Assembly (NCBI GenBank): GCA_023078555.1 | Contig: CM041200.1 | Span: 372,001-436,000 of the forward strand | From: Ulva prolifera | Lineage: Eukaryota; Chlorophyta; Ulvophyceae; Ulvales; Ulvaceae | Length of the DNA stretch: 64,000 nt | Reading direction: 5' to 3' | Shown here: positions 22,804 through 31,757 of the stretch, one piece after another | Layout: every line of letters starts with the position of its first letter | Position numbering within the stretch: position 1 is the stretch's first letter | The notes under the pieces: generated by a model | What the model saw: only the letters and a program-made list of their open reading frames with translations | Told to the model about the DNA's origin: nothing | Database searches by the model: none | Made by a program: the position numbers and the translations under genes

Positions 22804-23541
22804 ATGACTCTGAGTCAACTGTGGGTGCAGGAGCCATACTACAAAGCCCAGCCGCTAACAGCAAGCCGATTACTAGAAGCAGTAACCTCGACCTACTGCA
22901 AGAGCATCGGCGTCATGAAGAAGGCCGCCCGAGCGGCACCCGGGAGCCTCTCGCTCACAGTCGGAAAAGAATTTGCAGTCGATGAAGAATCCGAGTTGCA
23001 GAACAGCGTGGAGGACCCGACTGAATCCCTGAAGCCAGAGCTGCTGGCTACACGGATCTTCCCAGCACGAGACACGGCTAAGGCACTAGTTAGGTTCGCC
23101 CAGAGCCTGGGCATGGGGAATGCTGTCACTGAAGGGGGAATGGAGGACGCCCTCGTGGCCACCATCGAGACAGAGCAGGGCGGCGCCCTAGCGTTGGCAT
23201 TGCTCGGGGCAATATCGACCCACGTGAAGACAGAGGTGAGGTAGTGGCTGAAATCAGCCAGAGCACGGTCACAGAAGTACGGCATGGACAATGACCTGAA
23301 AGGAGACAGGGGCAGGCCCAGGGCCGCTGCCACAGAGCCCAAGAGGCAGAGGCTGGAAGAACCAGTGCGTGCCAAGACCAGGGAATTAGAGAGGTTGATG
23401 GGCGGAAGACAGAGCATGTGTTACGCATTTATGAGTTCAGGGCAGCACTGCCGGGGAGGCTGCCGCCGCGCACCCTGCGCCGAGGGCACAGCCCAGCTGT
23501 TTGCAGATGCAGAGAAAGCATACCAGAGGGGCAGCGGGTGA
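22804..23541 (+). pseudogene. gag-like gene of YR element 2 with an in-frame stop
   Basis: One reading frame covers 22804-23541 except for a TAG at 23242-23244. The first part is helix-rich (ATRIFPARDTAKALVRFAQS, ALALALLGAISTHVK); the second is basic, then Cys-rich (MCYAFMSSGQHCRGGCRR), a likely zinc-binding tail like those ending other DIRS-group gag proteins. Homology is inferred from position and this Cys pattern, not from a sequence I recognise. Confidence 0.6.
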
Positions 23542-23620
23542 GCCCCAATAAGATGAAGAATAATTTGCGATTGTGCAGTAGCAGTGTAGGGAAACATAGA
23601 GATCCACACTTAAGTTCAAC

Positions 23621-26201
23621 GTGGGTTCCAGGCACACTCACACAGGGCGCCCTGGACCGCTGTATGACCAAGTGACCGCACGGTTCCCGCACCGTCAGGT
23701 GGGTAACACCGAGCCGCTGAGAGACCAATCAGACTTGCACGAACGCACAGCACCGCTACAACCCAAACACAGCGACACTTCGGACCTTAACACAGACGCT
23801 TCTGACCTGGACACATTCCTATCATGCATAGACGAAATCGACTATCCACCAGAGGTTTTCAGACATCAGGCACAACAGCTCACAGCAATTACACCTTTCG
23901 CAGCGACCCTAGCGCACTGGCAACGCGTGCCAACCGTCGGTGCCTGCCCAGTAGTGCACCCAACAAGCACAGATCTGCAGAGCTGCAGCATGAGACTCGG
24001 AGAGTTGTGGAGAGAGTTGGGAACAGCACCCAACCAGGACTGGAGGGCTCAGCTCGCCTCACACGTGAAGAGAGGCATGCGACCAGAGAGCCAATTTACA
24101 GCAGGATTTCTACATACACGCCTCCCAGTGTGGCAGCGTTTTCTCAGGCTGGGGGGTATGGCCGAGGAGGAGGTACATTTAGAACTCAACATCATCAGGG
24201 AAGGGGTCCGCTTAGTCTGGTGTGACCCCGCAGACGAGCACAAGCGTCAGGAACCACGATACGCGCAGAAGCGACAAGGAGTGAAAGAGCAGCTGATTCG
24301 GGCGGGATTCAGCAAGACTCAAGCGGAGCAAACGCTGTCAAGCAAACAGCCGGGCCCCATCGCGCTGCCCAATCTGCTGACCAACGCAGCTGACCAACGC
24401 TTCGCCCGAGAACAGATACAGAAGAATATAGACTGTGGCGCGCTGGTACCCTGGCCGTTTGAAGGTACTCGACCACACATGGTGTTAACACTCGCAGTAG
24501 TCAGGAAGTACGACGGGAAACCGAGACTAATCGTGGACGGCAGACCACTTAATCTATATCTCAGGAGACTACCGTTTAAGTACGAGACAGCGTCCGACGC
24601 CATGCGCCTGCTCTTCGACCAGCAGTGGGCGTGGACACTGGATGTGAAGGCTGGTTACCACCACATCATGCTGCACCCCAGCGAGTGGGCGTATGTCGGG
24701 CTTTGCTTCGCTGGTACACGCCGCGCTCCCCTTCGGCCTTTCTCAATCACCTGAGCGGTTCACTAGAATCATGCAGCTGGCCATGCGGCCGCTCATGGCT
24801 AGAGGCATCCCTCTGACAGGCATGGTAGACGACTCCATGGGGGCAGCCAAGAACCTCCCCACAGCGGCCAGGGACATGGGCATACAGATCGAAATCATGG
24901 GACTGCTAGGCTGGACGCTCAATGATGACAAGAGCATGAAGCAGCCAAGCAAGATAGCACACTACCTCGGTTTTGAATACGATATCGACAAAAGGCAAAT
25001 CTCACTGCCATAAGGGAAACTGGACAGAATCACCACAAGTTTAAACCAGGTCTTGCGAGGGGGAACACTGCAGCAGCACAGACGAGCTGCAGGACAGCTA
25101 GCGGCCGCGTCACTAGCACTGCCTTTCAGTTCACTGATGATCCGTGCCCTGGCGCTCGAAACAGACGAACAGCACACCCAAGTGACGGAACCAGCAACTC
25201 GAGCACTGCACAAGGACCTGGTACAATTCCTGATTGGAGATTTACGAGGCTTGTGTGGAAGACTCTGGGACGCAGCGATCAGACCAGCAACAACACTAGT
25301 AGTCGATACCAGTGAAACAGCCACAGGCGCACACATCCCAGGATCAAAATGGAGGGCCATCTTGCCGTTCAGCGCAGCAGAGCACCGAAACAAGGCCCAG
25401 GGACGGTGGTCCAGCACGGAGGCAGAAACCATGGGGGTACTAAAGGCTCTATAGGAATGTATCAGAACCAAACAGATACCCACAGACGGGTCGGGAGCAG
25501 TCCAGGTTGTCTGCGACAACCAAGGAGCGATCTCTGCTATGGCCCATATGCGCGGCAGAGGAAGAGTCTTCTTAGCAGTCGCCCAGATCTACAGACTAGC
25601 CAAGCAACACGGCCTCGTGCTGACATTCGCATGGCAGCGCAAGACCACCAGGACCATCACACTCGCCGACTCCTACTCGAAGCACCCAGACCCAGGCGAC
25701 TGGAGGCTGTCCAGAAGCGTGCTGGGAGCACAGATTAGGAAAGCAGCAGCCGAGTGGGTCATGAAGGGATACTTCCCGCCAGACATTGACATTATGGCCA
25801 GTAAATGGGCACACCAGGTGCCCTGCTACGTCTCGGAGTTCTGGGACGGGAACTGCGCAGCGCTGGACGCGCTGGTTCAACCTTGGAGCAAGTGGGTCGC
25901 GGGTTCCCCGAACAGGCACACAGACCGGAAACCATGCCTTTTCTTGTTCCCGCCAGCCACGCTGCTGCCACAGGTGCTCATGAAAATCAAGAGGGAGAGA
26001 CCCACCGCATGGCTAGTGTGTTCCCGATATCTCAGAAGCATAGATCGGAACCTGATAGCAGGTTTGCCCGTGAAAGCTCAGTTTCCATTACAATGCCGCA
26101 ACGTGGCCCACATAGTGACACCAACTCCAGCCAACCCAGCCTACCACACAGGAGAACAGTGGCACACCCCGCTGCAGATCATATTTGTCACATGGGATTG
26201 A
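23621..26201 (+). pseudogene. Reverse transcriptase-RNase H polyprotein of YR element 2, broken
   Basis: DIRS-group pol. The RT begins around 24420 with GALVPWPFEGTRP, VVRKYDGKPRLIVDGRPLN and the first catalytic Asp in WTLDVKAGYHHIML. A frameshift near 24710 moves the frame, after which PFGLSQSPERFTRIM and the active-site pair GMVDDSM follow, with connection motif IAHYLGFEYDI. A TAA at 25011 and a TAG at 25452 interrupt the RNase H part (LVVDTSETATGAH, STEAETMGVLKAL, VCDNQGAISAMAHM). The C-terminal block (PPDIDIMASKWAHQVPCYVS, ALDALVQPW, FLFPPATLLPQVL) is typical of DIRS-type RNase H regions. The N-terminal 270 residues match nothing I know. Not functional as it stands. Confidence 0.8.
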
Positions 26202-26218
26202 TGTAACAACAACAGGAT

Positions 26219-27103
26219 CTATCGCAAATGACGACCGCGGTCAGCATAGCGCTCAAAGGTAGCAGGACTGGCCATGCCCGTCCGCCTCATGGTGACAGCA
26301 GCAGGCTCCGCAGCAGCTTGGGCAGTTTGCACATGCCCTCTCCGGAAACTATGCATAGTCTCCCCGCCGTCAACACCAAACCGCACGAGATTAGCCCTCA
26401 CCCGGTTGCCGGCCGCTTGCGAAGACAGCCGCGGGGAACCAGGCCGCTGGGACTGAAACACAGCCCCAACAGGCGGCCTGCCGGACAGGGCACGCTGCCA
26501 CTAATATAGGAGGCGGAGGCGCCGGATAGCACAGAGATCAGGGTTCTCATGTATCGCAATCTCCTGGGTCTGGGGTCGCCGAAATTGCTCTGTCTTGCTG
26601 CGGCAGGGTACCATGAGAAAGCAACCAATCGGCGCCTCCGAATGAGGGAACTCCCCTGCCCAGGCGTCACTGACCGAGACAACAGTACGGTCCGCGCGCT
26701 GCAAATAAAGATCCTCCCAGTCCACATACATGGCATCCTGACCCCTACGGCCACTGTTCCACAGATATAGGATATAGGTAGCATCCCTCAGGAGCACTGA
26801 GACCCTGGTAGCCACACCAGCTGCCGATGCGGCGCGCAGCTCAACGTCCATGCGAGCAATTAGAGCAGTCACAGTCTGGGGGGTGAAATGCACAGCACTG
26901 CGTGGGCGCACCCCAACAACAGCCTGCCGCCGCTGGTAAGCACGCACAGCACCGCGCACCAGCTCCGATCGAACTGGATTCCCGTACCCCTCGTCACACC
27001 TGTCCCGGCTGCGCCCCCGGAAGTCGAAACACCGACCCAGCGCACTGACCCAGCTTTGGAGGGTAGAAGTGGCCACACCCGCACAGGAGCGGCCGGTTAG
27101 GTT
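26219..27103 (-). pseudogene. Tyrosine recombinase of YR element 2, N-terminus removed by copia C1
   Basis: Nearly identical to the first recombinase from the core-binding domain onward, with Arg (SGRRGQDAM), His-x-x-Arg (HSFRRGHVQ) and Tyr (FERYADRG) all retained and the frame open. At 27103, within LTGRSCAG-coding sequence, similarity stops and the C1 LTR starts, so about 90 N-terminal residues are lost. The minus-strand frame reads on into the LTR, producing a short chimeric N-terminus that is not real. Confidence 0.8.
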
Positions 27104-27497
27104 TGTCATAAATGAGGTCCATCCTGGGAAACAATGCATGACGTGCAAGTACACACCTAAGTGTGGTGGCCACGGGCCCAACTCCTGTTATGTTAGGACA
27201 TATGCATGATCATATGCATGAGCATAATCCAGCACAATCCATGTGAGGATTGTGTGCGGTCACTGTGATTATGACCGCTGTAGGCTTGACTCATCGGTGG
27301 CATATAGTCATGTGCCTCCAAGTCTACTGTAACCATTCTCTTACAGTCTTACGTGGTTCATGTATTGCCTCAATGCATTACAGTACATCCCCTGATATGT
27401 GCATTGCCGACGTACGACCTGAGTGCTCCACAGGTCATGGCTCTGCAGCCCACTAGCTAGCTTGATGAATGCTGCGCATAGGTCCTTGCTTATAACA
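27104..27497 (+). repeat. C1 left LTR (plus orientation)
   Basis: 394 bp with TG...CA ends (TGTCATAAATGAGG ... GCTTATAACA). Its first 300 bp are matched, in reverse orientation, by 30548-30825. A diverged relative is at about 61405-61775. Confidence 0.7.
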
Positions 27498-27518
27498 TGG
27501 TATCGGTGAACGTTTGCG
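27498..27518 (+). promoter_or_regulatory. Primer-binding-site-like sequence of C1
   Basis: TGGTATCGGTGAACGTTTGCG starts immediately after the LTR's terminal CA and matches, with one change, the leader after the C4 and C5 LTRs. The first seven bases fit a tRNA 3' end finishing in GATACCA (initiator tRNA-Met-like); the rest does not fit the usual initiator tRNA. The primer is inferred. Confidence 0.5.
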
Positions 27519-27544
27519 CGATTGCATTCGTTGTGCGTAATAGT

Positions 27545-30542
27545 GGCTATCGAATTTCTTGATGTACTCACGTAACATCGCAGCGCTATACACCATCTGC
27601 CGCACTTCAATCACTTTGCCGCCCCCCGGTACGGATTGGTAAACCCTGTTCAAGTGTGGGCCTTGACCCGGACCTACCCACACAGCGTTTGCTCCCCTAG
27701 CGTCTAGTCTGCGTAGATGCTGACCATTCTGATAGAAATACACTGGCAAACCCCATGGGCGCATCTGCTCTACAAGCAGTTTGAATCGCTCAAGATTCAA
27801 TGATCTCCCGTAGAAGACCATATACGGGACCACAAGTCGGAAATTAGTGTTTTCCCAGAGTCTATTGCACCGCTCACTTTCGCCACGCTTTGCCTGTGCC
27901 GTGATCTCTTCCTCTGTCATAAGCTTATCACCTTTAGCTGGCGCGGGCTTGTTACTCACACCTTTCGATTTCACTGCGAGCACTCTACTTCTATTAGCTC
28001 TACTGAGATTTTCGATCGCATTGGACAAATTCTTGTTTATGAAATTTTTCTTTTCACGAGCCATCAAAGCAGTGCTAGGCACAAGATTAGTGCAATGGTT
28101 GACACACATCGCCCCCTCCGGCCATAGCCGGCGGGGTAGATCGGTGGGGAGAATTGCAGCACGCATTTTGTCAGAGGTGACACCACACGTACGCTCTGCA
28201 ATACCATTGCCCTCATGGTGCCCAGGAGCACATGTTTCCCACGATATTCCGTTCTCCGAGAAATAATCTTGAATATTGTGACCCTCAAACTCTCCGCCGC
28301 GATCTCCGTGTACACCCATGACTCTAGGTGTGATCTTAATGCCCTCATCATCAAAGAACTCATGCGGAAGAACACTAGACCGTATGTGCTCAATGATTTC
28401 AACTAGCAGCTGCGGCACTCTAGACTTCGCATCCATTGGACAAGCAAAACTGTAACGTGAATGCTCATCGACGACTATGAGAATGTACCGTGCTTTTCCT
28501 ACCCCTACAGGCAAAATGGGACCCATAACATCAACATGCAGCCATGCACCAGACCATTGGGCCTCATCATGTTCTACATTTGTGCCATGCTGATTACTAG
28601 AGCCGGAATCATGGGAGGCTAGGCGACAACCGTGGCAGCGACCTAGATTCTCCTTCACCACATCAGATTTTATTCCTAAACCCTTATACACCTCAGCTTT
28701 GGACATCATTTGCAGAATGGATGTGCCCGTTTGTAGACTCAAATGTGTCAAAAACGTCGTGTTCAGCTTCGCAGCACCCGGAACATGTTGTGCCTTGCCA
28801 GTCAATGCAGCTATTCTGCAGAGATCGGCCTCGCCACTCTCGAGCTTTGCCACGGCATTGCTGGAGGACCACGCACTAGGACTATTGACTTGCTCACCCC
28901 TTAGGATGGGCTTGCCCTTATCCGTCTCAATGAAAAGAACAGGCCGATTCTTCGCGTCTGTGGATTGGTTAATCCTACCCTCCTTGTGGCCTAGGGCCTG
29001 GTCAGAGAAGCCAGGGATGATGACAATATCACCTCCCTCAGTGACAGCACGCGTTTGCAGGAAAATATTCTCATGCTTCAACTCCTCCGTAGACAAGATG
29101 TTGAAGGGGCATGCAGGGACATACAGACAACTCGGGATCTCTAGGACTAATTCCTTCACATCACCACCCGCAGTCACATACGATCCTACTTTGAAACAAA
29201 TTGTTCCTTCGCCCACGACAGGAATGTCCTCGTCACCAACATGCTGGATGCATGGGATTCTCGATTTCCGCATGTAGACGAACAGCTCAGGATTACGGAT
29301 CACATGAGCCTGAGATCCACTGTCTATGAGAAAATTGCACAGCTCGCCCAGGCGGGCAACATCAACCATGCTGAATCCGTCACCTGGAAACTCCCGTGCA
29401 GCGACGAATGGGCCTCTGCCCCGTCCGCGTCCGTGTCCGCGTCCTCGTCCGCGGCCGGTGTTGTTGCCGCGAGGCTGAGCTGCCTGCTCAGAGAGGAACT
29501 TTCTGACCTCCGGATGGATGTCCGGGCAGTCCTTTTGGAGATGGCCTGTCTTCTTGCACACGTAGCATGTGCGGGTCTCATTGGCAGCGATGGCAGCAAC
29601 TGCAAGGCGTTGTGGTTGTTGTGGGTTCCTACCTCTAGGGCCATGATCACGCCCTGCCCCTTGGGGAGGTCCACAGGCATCTAATGCCCGCGCGTGATTC
29701 GTGATGGCAGCTGTCTGAGTCAGGAAATCACGACCTCCTTGCTCACTACGTAATGATACAAATTCCCTAATGAGAGGCTTGAACAGCTTGTTGCTAACCT
29801 GGTACTGAGCAGGTTGAGCACCCAAAGTAGTCAGCTGATTGACTAAGGACATAATATATGTGCAGTATTCTTCTACCTGCGTGGCTCTATGACCTTTGAG
29901 TACAGCACGGGAGAACCTATCCCACAAGGATCTGATCTCTGCCTCTTTGCTAGGCATATACTTGGCACGCACTGCACTCCATACACCCTTAAGGGAGACA
30001 AACACACGGACATATTCCAAAACCTGTGGTGGCAGTGCAAAGTACACAACTGCCATTACTTTGTCATGAGTTGCAGTCTCATGACCAGTAGGCAATTCTG
30101 TCAGAAGGTGATGAAGGCCATGGCCTTTGAGGCACAGCTCAACACGAAACTCAAACGTTGAGAATCGTTCACCTTTACTAAAATAGCACTGTGGGGACTT
30201 CCCTTTGTCAATCGCGGGCTCACGGAAGTTCATAGATCTCATTGCGTCAACTATGGCATTAGCATCAACTAAGTTCGCATTCAGATGACTACTACCTGTG
30301 GCATTAGCTTCGGCCTGGGCTGTAGCACGCAGAGCTTCCGCCTCAGCCTCGGCAGCTTCACGAGCCTGTTCTGCGCGCGCTAGAGTAGCACGAACATTGC
30401 TTGCTTCAACCCGAGCTTGCTCCGCCGTAGCGTTAGCAGCTTCAAGCTGAGAGGCACCTTGTGCAGCTTGTGCACGTCTAGTACCAGCGGCTGGCCCATC
30501 AGCACGGCTAGTAGTGGGAACGCCACCAGGTGCATCGCCCAA
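27545..30542 (-). pseudogene. C1 copia gag-protease-integrase polyprotein, lacking RT
   Basis: One open frame of about 1000 codons on the minus strand. N-terminal Ala/Glu-rich coiled coil (AEQAREAAEAEAEALRATAQ), UBN2-type gag, CCHC knuckle (CYVCKKTGHLQKDCP), a Gly/Arg-rich stretch, retropepsin motif LIDSGSQAHVI, integrase zinc-binding HHCC (HLSLQ ... CHGC), and the DDE core (WLHVDVMGP, GVHGDRGGEFEG, NGIAERTCG). It ends soon after the integrase at YIKKFDSHYYAQ, where the frame runs into the antisense of the left LTR. There is no RT and no in-frame ATG at the gag start: the frame is fused to truncated LTR at 30548. Protein-level openness over about 3 kb suggests a fairly recent rearrangement. 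Confidence 0.8.
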
Positions 30543-30547
30543 CGCAT

Positions 30548-30825
30548 GTAATGCAGTGAGGCAATACAGGAACCACGTAAGACTGTAAGAGAATGGTTAC
30601 AGTAGACTTGGAGGCACATTACTACATGCCACCGATCAGTCATGTCTACGGCGATCATAATCACATTGACCGTTCACAATCCTCACATGGATTGTGCTGG
30701 ATTACGATCATGCGTATGATCATGTATATGTCCTAACATAACAAGAGTTTGGCCCGTGGCCACCACACTCATGTGTGTACTTGCACGTCATGCATTGTGT
30801 CCGAGGATGGACCTCATTTATGATA
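30548..30825 (-). repeat. C1 right LTR (minus orientation), 3' part missing
   Basis: Reverse complement of the first roughly 300 bp of 27104-27497 with scattered substitutions; the outer end is TATCATAAATGAGG (TG changed to TA). It lacks the last 100 bp or so and the primer-binding site. Confidence 0.75.
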
Positions 30826-31241
30826 GCCACACGATTCGAGTGCAAACGGAACAAACCGAAACGCGGCATGGTCAGGCACATCCCGCCGGAAGCGGTCCCG
30901 CTTCCTGTCCTCCGCCTGCTCCGCCGTCGCACCTGTCTCCCGCGCTGCAGCAACCACGTACGAGGCCGCCGGCGCATGTGTGACCACGACGTCCACGGCC
31001 GCCATCCCCAGGCGCGGCATGGCCATGACGATGTCCCCGCGGCGATTCCCCTCCACACCCGCGCCCCTCGCGAGGGCACGGTAGAGCGGCTCCAGGGCAA
31101 ACTGCAGTCCAGCATAAGAGGCGACCAGGCGCAAGGCACGAGCCATGTTATCATGGCGCATCTGAGTCTCGTTTGCCACCTTCTTACAGACCATGGCGTG
31201 GTCTGGTTCGGCGGCAACACCTGCACTACATTTGCACAGAT

Positions 31242-31278
<37 letters not shown>

Positions 31279-31393
31279 GTCCGTCGGGACGCGGAATCGT
31301 AGGCGGTGCCACACCGCCAGGACAAACATGTCGTCGCCCAGGGTGAGAACGCTGCCAGGCAGAGCGGAGAGGAAGGCACCTGCAGCCTCCCCC
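30826..31393 (-). pseudogene. 3' fragment of a LINE-type reverse transcriptase gene (zinc-binding plus PD-(D/E)XK-like tail)
   Basis: Minus-strand frame starting at the C2 LTR border: GAFLSALPGSVLTLGDDMF, LAVWHRLRFRVPTDV, a proline run, HLCKCSAG ... DHAMVCKKV, RHDNMARALRLV, EPLYRAL, RRGDIVMAMPR, AVDVVVTHAPAASYVVAAAR, and FRFVPFALESCGY, where C1 cuts it. This is the common C-terminal module of LINE polymerases in algae and protists: a CxC...H...C knuckle and a restriction-endonuclease-like fold with Asp in GDIV and DVVV. Both ends are truncated by neighbouring elements. Confidence 0.7.
31242..31276. repeat. 35-nt poly-G run
   Basis: Homopolymer inside the LINE fragment, read as a proline run on the minus strand. 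Length may be unreliable in the assembly. Confidence 0.9.
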
Positions 31394-31740
31394 TGTCAGA
31401 AATGCTCTATCTTGTCAGGTCAGACGCGCAGTCTTTAGTACATGTCAGGTCAGGGCAGCCAGCGTTCCATATCTGCTGCGCACAGAGGTAGAACCGAGGA
31501 ACGCTTAAAGGGAGTGCTAGCACCGGGAAACAGTAAGAAGAATGGTGACAGATCATAGTGTGCACATCCTTATATGCACACTGAGCAATCAAGGTTACGG
31601 CGGGAAACCCTCGCAGGATCTCCCTCACTACATCGAGACAATCCCGGCTGGCGGCTTACCCCTACACTGGATCCGCGGATCGTCCGTGCATGGGTGCACC
31701 TGTCACCACATTGCTGCCCGCAGGCTCATGCATTGTGACA
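31394..31740 (-). repeat. C2 3' LTR
   Basis: 347 bp, TGTCAG...TGTGACA on the plus strand. About 20 differences by eye from the other C2 LTR, so the insertion is not recent. Confidence 0.9.
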
Positions 31741-31757
31741 CTCCCCCATAAACCCTG

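Larger units (their letters stand above)
22349..27103 (+). mobile_element. YR (Kangaroo/DIRS-like) retrotransposon 2, degraded and 3'-truncated
   Basis: Order: leader with minisatellite, gag, RT-RNaseH on the plus strand, then the recombinase on the minus strand, broken at 27103 by copia C1. No A1 repeat was found at its left end and the B1-A2-B2 end is missing. No integrase or retropepsin is present, as expected for the order. It directly follows B2 of element 1. Confidence 0.75.
27104..30825 (-). mobile_element. Copia-type element C1, rearranged: inverted LTRs, no RT/RNase H
   Basis: A gag-protease-integrase region on the minus strand lies between two copies of one LTR in opposite orientation (27104-27497 plus; 30825-30548 minus, truncated). 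The left LTR is followed by its own primer-binding site on the plus strand, pointing into the element. RT and RNase H are absent. No target-site duplication: left flank is YR2, right flank is a LINE fragment. It differs from C2-C5 in LTR and gag sequence but shares their primer-binding-site leader. Confidence 0.75.

Noticed and set aside
27104-30825. C1 as an ordinary DNA transposon with terminal inverted repeats
   Set aside because: The repeats have TG...CA LTR ends and a primer-binding site, and the interior is copia gag-protease-integrase, so inverted LTRs are the simpler reading; kept as an alternative in the findings.
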